DNA of 46,179 nucleotides from an uncultured Lachnospiraceae bacterium (lineage in GTDB: Bacteria > Bacillota > Clostridia > Lachnospirales > Lachnospiraceae). The stretch is from the NCBI GenBank assembly GCA_944384015.1, contig CALWRT010000156.1, forward strand, positions 1 through 46,179. The letters run 5' to 3'. Positions 17,053-26,035 of this stretch are shown in pieces (the stretch's first letter is position 1; each line of letters begins with the position of its first letter). Under the pieces are notes generated by a model, which made no database searches, was not told where the DNA came from, and saw only the letters and a program-made list of their open reading frames with translations. A program made the position numbers and the translations under genes.

Positions 17053-18321
17053 TCATGCGTCTTCATACACGATCTTTCCGGCGCAGACCGTATATTTCAC
17101 GCGGCCATATAATTGCTCTCCCACAAATGGTGAGTTGCAGGATTTGGAAGCGAACTTCTCCACTGTCCACATTTCCTTCTCATCGAAAATGACCAGGCTT
17201 GCCTCCTTCCCCTCCTCAACGCTTCCTCCTTCCAGGCCGTACAGCCGGGCAGGGTTCAGGCTCATTTTCTCCATCAGCTGCATAATCGTCACATGGCCTT
17301 TCCTTACAAGGTTCGTAATCCCCAATGCCAGCGACGTCTCCAGACCAATAATCCCGCTGGGCGCCTCCGTAAATGGGCGTGCCTTCTCTTCTTCGCTGTG
17401 GGGAGCATGGTCTGTAGCAATCACATCGATCGTTCCATCCTTGATTCCCTCGATCAGCTTATAACGGTCCTCCTTCGTCCGAAGAGGAGGATTCATCTTC
17501 GCGTAAGTACCCTTCTTCTTCACGGCCTGCTCATCCAGAGAGAAGTGGTGGGGTGTGACTTCTGCCCACACGTCGGCTCCCATTCGCTTCGCAAGGCGGA
17601 TCCATTCCACAGAATTGCCGGAGCTGATATGCTGGATATTAATCCTAGCCCCTGTGTGCAATGCCAGTATACAGTCTCTTGCCACTAAAATCTCTTCTGC
17701 CAGGCTGGGGGCTCCCGCAAGCCCCATCTCTTTGGCCACCTCGCCAGCGTGAATCCCGTTCTGGGCAATAGAATTCGGATCCTCCTCGTGAAAGCTCAGA
17801 GGTACTCCAAGCTCAGCAGCCTTCTCCATCGCCGACTGCACAAGCAATTCGTCTGTCAGAGGGATGCCGTCATCCGTAAATCCTACAGCCCCGGCTTCCT
17901 TCAGCGCATCCATATCTGTTAAACGGCTTCCCTTCATCCCCTCTGTAACCGTGCCTGAGGCCAATACGTGGATGGGCGTCTTCTTCCCTTCTTCCAATAT
18001 ATATTTCAGTGTATCCACATTATCCGCGCAGGGCTTAGTATTCGCCATGCACACTACCGTAGTAAAGCCGCCGGCAGCAGCGCTGGATGCCCCTGTCTGG
18101 ATATCCTCTTTGTAAGTAAAGCCGGGATCCCGGAAATGGACGTGTACGTCAATCAATCCCGGCGCGACAGTCAGACCCTTTGCCTCAATAATCCTGTCAT
18201 ATTCCTCGCTTCTCTGATATTTTCCAATTTTCTTAATCTTCTTGCCCTCAATTACAATGTCCAGCACATCGTCAATCCCCCTTTTCGGATCAATGACACG
18301 GCCGTCTTTAATCAGAATCAT
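17053..18321 (-). CDS. pyrC: Dihydroorotase PyrC (class I)
   Basis: Zinc amidohydrolase that closes carbamoyl-aspartate to dihydroorotate. The product is 422 residues. HVHFRDPG carries two zinc His and the substrate-carboxylate Arg, and ANTKP carries the Asn. VGFTDDG puts Asp where class II enzymes have carboxylated Lys, as in class I bacterial enzymes. FHEED, IQHISS and TDHAPHS complete the site. The start at 18321 (MILIKDGRVID) has AAGGAGG 8 bases upstream and overlaps the amidase stop as ATGA; a longer frame to 18369 is less likely. It sits inside the ureide-type operon, not with pyrF-K-D-E. Confidence 0.93.
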   Translation of the reverse strand: MILIKDGRVIDPKRGIDDVLDIVIEGKKIKKIGKYQRSEEYDRIIEAKGLTVAPGLIDVHVHFRDPGFTYKEDIQTGASSAAAGGFTTVVCMANTKPCADNVDTLKYILEEGKKTPIHVLASGTVTEGMKGSRLTDMDALKEAGAVGFTDDGIPLTDELLVQSAMEKAAELGVPLSFHEEDPNSIAQNGIHAGEVAKEMGLAGAPSLAEEILVARDCILALHTGARINIQHISSGNSVEWIRLAKRMGADVWAEVTPHHFSLDEQAVKKKGTYAKMNPPLRTKEDRYKLIEGIKDGTIDVIATDHAPHSEEEKARPFTEAPSGIIGLETSLALGITNLVRKGHVTIMQLMEKMSLNPARLYGLEGGSVEEGKEASLVIFDEKEMWTVEKFASKSCNSPFVGEQLYGRVKYTVCAGKIVYEDA

Positions 18322-19541
18322 CGCGCTTCCTCCTTCAGATATTGGCAAATTACCTTTGCGCCGTCGCAAATGGACTCAATTGTCGTAAATTCCTTCTTAT
18401 TATGGCTGATTCCCTTGTCACACGGAATGAATATCATAGCTGTATCGCATATATGGGCGAAAGACATCGCGTCATGCCCCGCCCCGCTTATCATGGAACG
18501 ATGGGGAATCTTCAGTTCCTTCGCCGCATTCAGCAGCTTCTGCTGCAGCTCCACAGACATTCCGATCGGCGGGATATCGGACGTTTTCTCCCTGAAATAT
18601 TTCAATTTCCGTTTTTCACAGATCCTCTTGCACGTCTGCTTCAGCCGGGCTTCCATCCTGTCTAAGCTTGCGGGGTCAATCCCTCTCATGTCCACTCCCA
18701 GCTGCACTTCTCCCGGGATGACGTTCAGAGCGTTCGGCTTATTGCTGATCGTCCCTACGGTAGCCACAGACTGGTAGATGGACTCTGCCTTGCCGATCTC
18801 TTCGATCTCTAGTATAATCTCCGCCGCTGCACACAGGGCATCAGAACGCATCCCCATAGGCGTCGCTCCGGAATGCTCCGCGCTCCCGTGAATATGGATA
18901 TTAAATCGTCTGGGCCCCGCAATCGTCTGGACAATTCCCACACGATCGCCGTACTCTTCCAGCACCTTCCCCTGCTCTATATGCAGTTCTATGTACTCCT
19001 TTACCCCCTGAATTCTGCCAGGATGCAGGCTGTATCCTTTTTTCTGAAAGACTTCGCTGAGCGTCTCTCCTTGTTTGTTTACTGCCTCTCCGATATCATG
19101 CTTGTACACTTCCCCGGTAATCAGGCCGCTTCCAATCGTGCTTCTCCCGAAGTTGCTGGATTCCTCACAGCGCATAGCCCCAATACGGATCGGGAGCTTC
19201 CGTCCGCTCTTAACGATCCAGTCCATAACCAAGAATCCAGCGATGATGCCGGCCACTCCGTCGTAACGGCCTCCTTCGATTACCGAATCCAGATGGGATG
19301 CAATCAGGTAATATTCTTCATCCATATCACAGTCCTTTCGGTACAGATATGTATTTCCCACCTCATCTGTGTAACTGCCGTATCCTTTCTCTTCTCCCAG
19401 CTCCCGGAATACCCGGTGCATCTCATCTTCCACCTCGGTATATCCCAGCCTGGTAACTCCTCCATTTTCACAGCTTCCGATTCCGTAGAACCGGTCAAAT
19501 AGGTATTCCGCATATTCAATATCTTCTATTGCATGCTGCAT
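18318..19541 (-). CDS. M20-family carbamoylase-type amidase (allantoate amidohydrolase / N-carbamoyl-amino-acid hydrolase / beta-ureidopropionase family)
   Basis: A binuclear-metal amidase of 407 residues that removes a carbamoyl group from linear ureides. The metal ligands are visible: SHLDSV (His), GGRYDGVAG (Asp), MRCEESSNFG (Glu pair), ELHIEQG (His), and GAGHDAMS with a later His (KGISHNK). GPRRFNIHIHGSAEHSGATPM is the dimerisation-domain hinge. AGGAGGAG precedes the ATG. Family members act on allantoate, N-carbamoyl amino acids or N-carbamoyl-beta-alanine; sequence reading does not choose among them. The start of pyrC overlaps its stop. It is the natural second enzyme after the cyclic amidohydrolase at 21036. 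Confidence 0.85.
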   Translation of the reverse strand: MQHAIEDIEYAEYLFDRFYGIGSCENGGVTRLGYTEVEDEMHRVFRELGEEKGYGSYTDEVGNTYLYRKDCDMDEEYYLIASHLDSVIEGGRYDGVAGIIAGFLVMDWIVKSGRKLPIRIGAMRCEESSNFGRSTIGSGLITGEVYKHDIGEAVNKQGETLSEVFQKKGYSLHPGRIQGVKEYIELHIEQGKVLEEYGDRVGIVQTIAGPRRFNIHIHGSAEHSGATPMGMRSDALCAAAEIILEIEEIGKAESIYQSVATVGTISNKPNALNVIPGEVQLGVDMRGIDPASLDRMEARLKQTCKRICEKRKLKYFREKTSDIPPIGMSVELQQKLLNAAKELKIPHRSMISGAGHDAMSFAHICDTAMIFIPCDKGISHNKKEFTTIESICDGAKVICQYLKEEAR

Positions 19542-19630
19542 ATTTTTCTCCTCCTAGTATCTGTCGCTTTTGCATTGCTTTCTCAAATCATGTAATCATT
19601 GTCAGCGCTGTACACATCGCTTTCGCCCTG

Positions 19631-20932
19631 TCACGGCTCTATCCGGATAACCCCCACATGATCCCTGATCTGGATGTCTGTCCCGAACTCTGCCGACAGC
19701 TTGGCCAGATGTTCCAGCAGTCCGTCATCCTGCAGGAAGGCCGGAAGACCCCTGCGATAGCGGGGCAGCTCCATCCCAAGGCCGATAGGATACAGCCTGA
19801 TCTCCCGGGTACATCCATCTTCCACTTCCCAAGCGGCCAGGACAGACCGCCACACATCCGGATTCACCCCGAGGCCGATCGCCCCGCCCTGGCTCCGGCA
19901 GTCCATGCCCTCTCCCACCATGCTCTCATTGGACATTCCGTACTTCTCATAAAAGTCAGAGGGCTGATGGGTTGTCGTATCATTCTCGAACAAGAAGTTC
20001 CCTAGGCTGTAAAAAATAACACGCCCCTTATAAATCTCAATGCCCCGCACAATGTGCGGTCCATGTCCGAGCACCGCGTCCGCTCCGGCGTCAATACACG
20101 CTTTGGCAAAGACGCGCAGAAACTGTGCAGGCTTCTCCTTATCCTCCCCGGCCATCTCATGGGAATGGATGCTCACCATGACGTAATCCGACTGCCTCTT
20201 CGCCTCCTGGACGGCCTTCACGATCCGCTTCACATCCCGCCCGTCTGGTATCGTCTCTTTATAATTGCGCTCATCCAGGAAGAATTCGTGTCCCCCGAAT
20301 TTGAAGCTCCCCTTCGAAGCCGCGGCAAATCCCTCTTTGATATCCAAGTTCTGCTGGGCATTGATATCAATCTCGTCTGCCAGCTTCACCAGCGTCCTGT
20401 AATGATCCTCCGTCACGTGGAAACGGTTCCGGAACCTGAGGGGATTCACCCCAGGCCTTCCCTTCATATCCAGCCGCTGATTCCCGGCGGCCCAAGATTC
20501 ATGAAAGGTGGAAGTCGCCGCCACGACGCCTACCCGGATATCCTTCCCCTCCACATAAGAAGGAGCGCAGGCGTCTGCCAAGTTCTCGCCGACTCCCGCG
20601 TAATTCATCCCAGCCTTCTTCAAATATCCCATCGTAGCCAGCAGTCCATTGTGGCTGTAATCCATAGCATGATTGTTCGCGCTGTTATATATATTAAAAC
20701 CGAATTTTTTCACATCGTCAAGTAAAGAAGGGTGAGCCATCGCCCATGTCCCTCCGGAGAAGCCGAAGGGATAGCCCTCCCGGTCATGGACCGTCACCTC
20801 CAAATTCACAAATCGGACATCCCTTGCGCGGATAAAATCCGTCAGCTCCCGCATGCCGCTATAGCCTCTCTCTGGCAGTCCGCGCGTGATAAACAGATCC
20901 CCTGCCGTCACAAATGATCCTCTGCCGCTCAT
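19631..20932 (-). CDS. CapA-family (metallophosphoesterase-like) protein, cytosolic form
   Basis: A 433-residue protein of the CapA/PgsA-like fold. Motifs in order are TAGDLFITRG, VNLEVTVHD, YNSANNHAMDYSHNG (about residue 84), VSIHSHEMAG (about 250), GHGPHIVRG (about 288) and YSLGNFLFEN. These are the candidate metal-site blocks. Capsule-type CapA proteins have an N-terminal membrane anchor; none is present here. AGGATGAGAG precedes the ATG. It is the first gene after a strong terminator and 89 bases before the amidase. Why a CapA-like protein sits among ureide enzymes is unclear; a soluble hydrolase role is possible. Confidence 0.82.
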   Translation of the reverse strand: MSGRGSFVTAGDLFITRGLPERGYSGMRELTDFIRARDVRFVNLEVTVHDREGYPFGFSGGTWAMAHPSLLDDVKKFGFNIYNSANNHAMDYSHNGLLATMGYLKKAGMNYAGVGENLADACAPSYVEGKDIRVGVVAATSTFHESWAAGNQRLDMKGRPGVNPLRFRNRFHVTEDHYRTLVKLADEIDINAQQNLDIKEGFAAASKGSFKFGGHEFFLDERNYKETIPDGRDVKRIVKAVQEAKRQSDYVMVSIHSHEMAGEDKEKPAQFLRVFAKACIDAGADAVLGHGPHIVRGIEIYKGRVIFYSLGNFLFENDTTTHQPSDFYEKYGMSNESMVGEGMDCRSQGGAIGLGVNPDVWRSVLAAWEVEDGCTREIRLYPIGLGMELPRYRRGLPAFLQDDGLLEHLAKLSAEFGTDIQIRDHVGVIRIEP

Positions 20933-20950
20933 ATTCTCTCATCCTTTCCT

Positions 20951-21004
20951 GAAAAAAGAGTTCCGCCTGCGGAACTCTCGCGCCAAGGGCGGGAAAACCC
21001 GCCC
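20951..21004 (-). terminator. Tandem intrinsic terminator after the cyclic amidohydrolase
   Basis: Two hairpins: GGGCGGG/CCCGCCC around AAAA (20987-21004), then AGAGTTCC/GGAACTCT (20957-20978) followed on the minus strand by TTTTTT. It separates livJHMGF plus the amidohydrolase from the CapA-amidase-pyrC-HAD genes, or tunes read-through between them. Confidence 0.88.
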
Positions 21005-21035
21005 CTCATTCTATCGCCGGAAAACGCAACGATCA

Positions 21036-22433
21036 TCAGCGCTTCCCCACCGGCAGAAACTGTCCCCTGCTCTCATTTTCGCAGGTAAGCTTCCCGTCCT
21101 TCATCACCGTCTCGCCCCGGACAATGGTCTGTACCGGGAACCCCTGGACACGGAACCCGTCGAAAGCCGTAATCTTGCTCTTGCTGTACATCTCCTCCGT
21201 GCGCAGCACCTTCTTCATCCCCATATCCACAATGGTAAAATCCGCGTCCGTCCCGATCTGAATGGAGCCTTTCCTGGGATACAGGCCGTATATTTTCGCG
21301 GTGTTTTCCGAGAGGACCTTCGCCACCTGGCTGGCTGTGATTTTCCCTTCGTTCACCGCGGTCAGCATCAGCGGCACCATCGTCTGGATACAGCACATGC
21401 CCGCCGGAATTGTGAATAGGCTCCCTTCCTTCTCACGGGCTGTGTGGGGCGCATGATCGGAACCCATGGAGTCGATCGTCCCGTCTGTCAGCCCTTCCCA
21501 CAGCTTCTGCTGGTCTTCCTTACAGCGCACCGGGGGATAGCCTTTCATCTTTGTCCCGATCCGCGGAAAATCTTCATTGGTCAAAAACAGATAATGGGGA
21601 GCCGTCTCCCCGGTCACATGGATCCCCTGGGCCTTTGCCTCCCGCAGAAGATCCACCCCCTCCTTGCAGGTCATGTGGAGAATGTGCAGATGGGTTCCTG
21701 TCGCCTTGGCGAAAGAAATAGCTGTCTTGATGATGGTCTCCTCGCACACTGCCGGACGGCAGGCCAGCAGCGCCTCGTATTCGTTGGGATACTCTTCCGG
21801 ATTAACGCCCCTTGTCAGCTCACTGATCACATCGGCGTTCTCCGCATGGATTCCCAGCGGCTTGCCGATCTTGCCCATCTCCTCAAAAATCGTATAGATT
21901 TCCCCGTCCCCGAGAGGAGGAATCACATTGGGATCTCCCTTCTCATAGTTATAAATAAGGTTATAATTGGAGCGGCTGACCGCATATCCCCAGAAAAATT
22001 TGAACCCAGCCGCGCCCAGCTCATCCAATCCCTTCAGTTCTTGATTGTTCAGCCTGCCAAGGCACAGCCCCCACATGGCAAAATCGATATACGCCTTGGA
22101 CTCCAAGTTGGCCTTCTGCTTTAGGAACCGCTCTCTGTCGGACACAGCCGGCACCGCGTTTGGCATCTCCAGGATGGTGGTAAGCCCTCCTAAGGCTGCC
22201 GCCCTTGTGGAGTGCCAGAAGTCTTCTTTGTAGGTAGCCCCTCCGTCTCTGGAATGGACATGCGGGTCGATGAATCCAGGAAAAACATATTTTCCTGAAG
22301 CGTCCGCCGCTTCCCGCGCCTCCAGAATCTCTTCGGATATCCGCGCTATTTTGCCGTCCAGCACATAGATATTCGTCCGTTCTGTCTTATCTGGTGTGAC
22401 CACTGTCCCGTTTTCAATTCTCAGATCATACAT
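21036..22433 (-). CDS. Cyclic amidohydrolase (dihydroorotase/allantoinase/hydantoinase superfamily), substrate unknown
   Basis: A 465-residue zinc amidohydrolase that opens a cyclic amide or ureide. HVHSRD holds two metal His and an Arg; LEMPNAVP holds the Asn that, with the Arg, binds a carboxylate in dihydroorotases. GFKFFWGYA provides the Lys expected to be carboxylated; GIHAEN, HILHMT and GSDHAPH give the remaining ligands. The C-terminal block (SKSKITAFDGF) is more like hydantoinases and allantoinases. It differs from the class I PyrC at 17053, which has Asp instead of Lys. The start at 22433 has AGGAGGAGG 5 bases upstream. It follows livF by 44 bases and ends at a strong terminator. Confidence 0.85.
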   Translation of the reverse strand: MYDLRIENGTVVTPDKTERTNIYVLDGKIARISEEILEAREAADASGKYVFPGFIDPHVHSRDGGATYKEDFWHSTRAAALGGLTTILEMPNAVPAVSDRERFLKQKANLESKAYIDFAMWGLCLGRLNNQELKGLDELGAAGFKFFWGYAVSRSNYNLIYNYEKGDPNVIPPLGDGEIYTIFEEMGKIGKPLGIHAENADVISELTRGVNPEEYPNEYEALLACRPAVCEETIIKTAISFAKATGTHLHILHMTCKEGVDLLREAKAQGIHVTGETAPHYLFLTNEDFPRIGTKMKGYPPVRCKEDQQKLWEGLTDGTIDSMGSDHAPHTAREKEGSLFTIPAGMCCIQTMVPLMLTAVNEGKITASQVAKVLSENTAKIYGLYPRKGSIQIGTDADFTIVDMGMKKVLRTEEMYSKSKITAFDGFRVQGFPVQTIVRGETVMKDGKLTCENESRGQFLPVGKR

Positions 22434-22477
22434 GATATCCTCCTCCTGACGCATCCGGTGCGCCGTCCGCCGGACGT

Positions 22478-23194
22478 TTAGCGTCCTCCCAGATAAGCCG
22501 CCCGGATCGAGTCGTCATTCAGCAAGTTCTCTCCTGTATCGCTCTTGACAATCTCCCCGTTCTTCAGCACATATCCCCGGTCGGCCACGCCGAGGGCCAT
22601 CTTGGCATTCTGTTCTACCAGCAGCACCGTCAATCCCCTTGTCTGGTTCAATTTTTTCACGATCCGGAAAATTTCTTTGATGACCAGGGGGGCGAGCCCT
22701 GTGGAAGGCTCATCCAGCATGAGAAGCTTCGGGCTGGACATGAGCGCCCGGGCAATAGCCAGCATCTGCTGCTCTCCTCCGGAGAGCGTCTTGCCCAGCT
22801 GTCTCCTTCTCTCCTCTAGGCGCGGGAACATCTCGAATACTTCCTTCATGTCTTTGGCCACCCCCGCTTTATCCTTATGGCGCAGATAGGCGCCCATTTC
22901 CAGATTGTCCTCCACGGTCAGCTCCGGAAATATATGCCTTCCTTCCGGAGAGAGGGCCATCCCTTCCGCCACAATCTTCTCAGCCCCCATATTCGTGATA
23001 TCTATCCCGTCAAACAGGATCTGGCTGCCCTTCTTCTTCGGAAGCAGCCCGGCCACGGACCGCAGCGCCGTTGTCTTGCCTGCCCCGTTAGCGCCTATGA
23101 TGGTCACGATCTCGCCCTTCTTGACTTCAATGCTGATCTTGTGCAGCACTTCGATATTTCCGTACGCCACTTGCACATTGTTAAGCTGCAGCAT
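22478..23194 (-). CDS. livF: Liv-type ABC transporter ATPase LivF
   Basis: Second ATPase of a branched-chain-amino-acid-type importer, 238 residues. GANGAGKTT (Walker A, about 34-42), LSGGEQQMLAIARAL (signature) and LLMLDEPS (Walker B) are intact. The start codon shares a base with the livG stop (TAATG). Members of this transporter class also import urea, amides and other small solutes, so the Liv name marks the family and not the cargo. It is followed by the cyclic amidohydrolase, which suggests that the cargo is the substrate of that enzyme. Confidence 0.92.
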   Translation of the reverse strand: MLQLNNVQVAYGNIEVLHKISIEVKKGEIVTIIGANGAGKTTALRSVAGLLPKKKGSQILFDGIDITNMGAEKIVAEGMALSPEGRHIFPELTVEDNLEMGAYLRHKDKAGVAKDMKEVFEMFPRLEERRRQLGKTLSGGEQQMLAIARALMSSPKLLMLDEPSTGLAPLVIKEIFRIVKKLNQTRGLTVLLVEQNAKMALGVADRGYVLKNGEIVKSDTGENLLNDDSIRAAYLGGR

Positions 23195-23958
23195 TATTCG
23201 TCCTCCTTCCCGAGATAAGCCTCAATCACCTCGCGGCTGCTCCGAACTTCCTCCGGCGTCCCATCCGCGATCTTCCTGCCGACATTCAGCACCGCGATAC
23301 GGTCAGAGATGGACATGACCACATCCATCTTGTGCTCGATCAGCACAACCGTGATCCCCCTGTCGCGGATATTGGTGATTCGGCCGGACAATTCGTCCAG
23401 ATCCTGGGTGTTCAGTCCAGAGGCAGGCTCATCCAGCAGAAGCACTTTGGGCCGCAGCGCCAGCGCCCGCACAATCTCTAGGTTTTTCTGCATGCCGTAG
23501 GAGAGGCTCCCTGCCTTCTCCTGGGCGCAGTCAGCCAATCCCATGAATTCCAGGTAAGACATGACCTCTTCCCGTAGAGCTTTCTCCTCCCTTCTCTGAG
23601 CAGGCGTGCGCAGCATAGAGCTTACCACATTGCTCTTGGCGCGGCTGTGCAGTCCCACCAGCGCATTGTCCATAACCGACATATCTTTGAACAGGTTAAT
23701 ATTCTGAAAAGTCCTGGCGATCCCGATTTCCGCCCTCTGGTAGGCCTTCAGCCTCGTGATGTCCTTCCCGCCGAAATGTACAGAGCCTTCCGTGGGAGTA
23801 TAGAAGCCGGCCACCAGATTGAAAAACGTCGTCTTGCCTGCCCCGTTTGGGCCGATCACTGCAGTGATCTTCCCCTCTTCCGCGGCAAAATCCACGTCCT
23901 CCAAAGCCACCAGGCCGTCGAAGTTGATCCCCAGCTTTTTCGTCTCCAGCAGCGCCAT
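23194..23958 (-). CDS. livG: Liv-type ABC transporter ATPase LivG
   Basis: First ATPase of the importer, 254 residues. GPNGAGKTTFFNLV (Walker A), LSYGMQKNLEIVRAL (the LivG-typical signature, with Tyr-Gly in place of Gly-Gly) and VLLLDEPASGLN (Walker B) are intact, and the C-terminal VIEAYLGKEDE tail is typical of LivG. GGAGGAGG precedes the ATG. The livM stop is two bases upstream of the start codon. Confidence 0.93.
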   Translation of the reverse strand: MALLETKKLGINFDGLVALEDVDFAAEEGKITAVIGPNGAGKTTFFNLVAGFYTPTEGSVHFGGKDITRLKAYQRAEIGIARTFQNINLFKDMSVMDNALVGLHSRAKSNVVSSMLRTPAQRREEKALREEVMSYLEFMGLADCAQEKAGSLSYGMQKNLEIVRALALRPKVLLLDEPASGLNTQDLDELSGRITNIRDRGITVVLIEHKMDVVMSISDRIAVLNVGRKIADGTPEEVRSSREVIEAYLGKEDE

Positions 23959-23960
23959 CC

Positions 23961-24938
23961 CTATTCCTCCTCCCGTACTTTCTTCTTATGGTTGCCCATC
24001 AGCAGATGATCCAGCCATTCCAGCGCGCCGCCAAGCCCTCTGGGGGCAAAGATGACGATGGCAACAATGGCGGCCCCGTACAGTACCAGGCGGATATCGC
24101 CGGTAGAGCGCAGTACTTCGGGAATCATAGTCAGCACAAATGCCCCCGCGATCGAGCCGGAGATGCTTCCGATCCCTCCCACGACCATCATGGCCAGGAC
24201 GGTGATGGACTCCGTGCTTACAAAGGATTCCGGGGCGATCATATGTACTTCATAGGCGTAGAGAGCTCCCGCGATTCCGGCGAAAAAGGAGGAAGCCGCG
24301 AACGCGATGATCTTATACCCCACCGTGTTCACTCCCAGAGCCTGGGCCGCGATCTCGCTCTCCCGAATTGCCAGGAGAGCGCGCCCTGTCCTGGAGTATA
24401 TCAAATTGCGCGTAAGTACAACGGTCATCACCAGGAAAATGAGCACAATATAATAGTAGGTATTGTAGCTTCTGAAATTGATGCCGAAGAACACCGGCGC
24501 CTGGATTCCCAGTATCCCTCTCGTCCCGTTCGTCACGCTCTCCCAGTTGAGAAATACCCGATAGGCGATCTCCCCAAAGGCCAGAGTAGAAATTGCCAAG
24601 TAGAGTCCCTTCAGCCGAAGGGCGGGCATCCCCAGCACAAGCCCAAAGATCAGCGCCATGATTCCCGCGCAGGGAACCGCGATCAAGAAGGGCACGCCGC
24701 ACTTCACAGACAGAACTGCCGCCGTGTACGAGCCGATCCCGTAGAAAGCGATATGTCCCACAGAGAACAGGCCGGTACAGCCGGTGAGCAAGTTCAGGCT
24801 CAGCGTACAGATGGCAAAGATGCCGCCGATGTTCAGAATGTGCAGCCAGTAATTATTGGTCACCGCGAAGGGAAGAATGGCCGCAATGATCAGGAGAATC
24901 CAGATTCTTGTCTTTTCATATATCTTTCCAAATGTCAT
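23961..24938 (-). CDS. livM: Liv-type ABC transporter permease LivM
   Basis: Integral membrane permease of 325 residues with about nine hydrophobic segments. The start MTFGKIYEKTRIW (24938) is chosen because it lies two bases after the livH stop; a longer frame to 25067 lies within livH and codes for implausible Cys/Arg-rich sequence. Family blocks LSLNLLTGCTGLFSVGH (about 46-62) and ALGVNTVGYKIIAFAASSFFAGIAGALYA (given as landmark, about 205-233) include the EAA-like ATPase contact loop. The ribosome-binding site is weak (AAGGTG), consistent with coupling to livH. Confidence 0.92.
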   Translation of the reverse strand: MTFGKIYEKTRIWILLIIAAILPFAVTNNYWLHILNIGGIFAICTLSLNLLTGCTGLFSVGHIAFYGIGSYTAAVLSVKCGVPFLIAVPCAGIMALIFGLVLGMPALRLKGLYLAISTLAFGEIAYRVFLNWESVTNGTRGILGIQAPVFFGINFRSYNTYYYIVLIFLVMTVVLTRNLIYSRTGRALLAIRESEIAAQALGVNTVGYKIIAFAASSFFAGIAGALYAYEVHMIAPESFVSTESITVLAMMVVGGIGSISGSIAGAFVLTMIPEVLRSTGDIRLVLYGAAIVAIVIFAPRGLGGALEWLDHLLMGNHKKKVREEE

Positions 24939-24940
24939 CG

Positions 24941-25816
24941 TCACACCTTCTCCACTTTCTTCTTTTTGCTCATGATTTCCGACGGCTTCAGGATCAATAC
25001 AAGGAACAGCACAATGTAGGCAATGGCCGACTGATATTCCGAGGAACCGAACACGACGGCCAGGCATTCCGCGATTCCCAGGATAATTCCTCCTGTCATC
25101 GCGCCGCTGGCGAAATCCAGCCCGCCCAGCACGGCGGCCGCATATCCCTTTGTTCCGATGGTAGCTCCGATGTTGAAATTGAACAGATATACCGGGGCGA
25201 TCAGCATGCCGGCAATTGCTCCCAGCGCAGACGCGATGACGAACGTCCCTGTCAGAGAAGCCCTGACGTTAATTCCCATCAGACGGGCCGCCTCTTTGTC
25301 CTGGGCCGTGGCTCTCATGGACTTCCCGATTCTCGTCTTCTTCAGGAACAGGTTCAGCAGGGCCACCAAAGCGAAACCGATCGCCGTATTCCACAAATTC
25401 TGAGGGACTAGAATCAGCTCCCCAACCTGGAACGGGGTATCCCCGAATATCGTCGGGAATGAGAAATAGTCGGCTCCGAATATCATCCGGAGGATATTTC
25501 TTACACAGATGCTCACACCGATGGTGGCGATCAGCCTCGTTGTCCCGTTGGCATTCTCCAGAGGCCGAAAAGACAGGAATTCAATCACATATCCCACAAG
25601 CATGCTCACCAGCACAGCCACCGGCATTGCTGCGTAGACGGGCATTCCCAGCTCCGCATGGAGCACCAGAAGAGAGAAGGCGCCAATGGCGCACACCTCG
25701 CCCTGGGCAAAATTCAAAACTCCCCATGCCTGGTAGATCAGCACATACCCCAACGCCACCAGGCCGTAAATACTCCCCAAAGACAGTCCCTGTATTAACT
25801 GCTGTAATATCTGCAT
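24941..25816 (-). CDS. livH: Liv-type ABC transporter permease LivH
   Basis: Partner permease, 291 residues with about eight transmembrane helices. It begins MQILQQLIQGLSLGSIYGLV, the characteristic LivH opening, followed by YQAWGVLNFAQGEV. The RATAQDKEAARLMGINV block (about 184-200) is the cytoplasmic ATPase-contact loop. AAAGGAG precedes the ATG. It is separated from livJ by 219 bases that contain strong hairpins, a common arrangement giving more binding protein than permease. Confidence 0.94.
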   Translation of the reverse strand: MQILQQLIQGLSLGSIYGLVALGYVLIYQAWGVLNFAQGEVCAIGAFSLLVLHAELGMPVYAAMPVAVLVSMLVGYVIEFLSFRPLENANGTTRLIATIGVSICVRNILRMIFGADYFSFPTIFGDTPFQVGELILVPQNLWNTAIGFALVALLNLFLKKTRIGKSMRATAQDKEAARLMGINVRASLTGTFVIASALGAIAGMLIAPVYLFNFNIGATIGTKGYAAAVLGGLDFASGAMTGGIILGIAECLAVVFGSSEYQSAIAYIVLFLVLILKPSEIMSKKKKVEKV

Positions 25817-25838
25817 ATAAATCTCCTTTAGCTCTCAG

Positions 25839-25960
25839 GCCGGCGTACAGGGGGCTATGGGGATCCCTCCCGGGATAGTCCCCTGAATGCCGGCAATTCC
25901 ACTGATTTTTCCCGCATCTGCAGGGCAGCCGAGGGGTGCCGTTTTCTCTCCGGCACCCTC
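25839..25960 (-). promoter_or_regulatory. Two intercistronic hairpins between livJ and livH
   Basis: 25839-25894: 20-base arms with three non-Watson-Crick positions around a 16-base loop. 25931-25960: GAGGGGTGCCG against CGGCACCCTC around a 9-base loop. Neither has a T-run, so mRNA processing or 3'-end protection of livJ is more likely than full termination. Confidence 0.6.
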
Positions 25961-26035
25961 TTGAGCTGTCTGATGCTCTATAAGCCAGGCGCCCGATGCG
26001 CCGTGAACTGTCTGGCAGCCAGGCCGAACAGCTGC

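Noticed and set aside
23988..25019. Plus-strand open frame of 343 codons inside livM
   Set aside because: Its translation is Gln/His/Arg/Gly-rich, the usual complement of hydrophobic membrane-protein codons.
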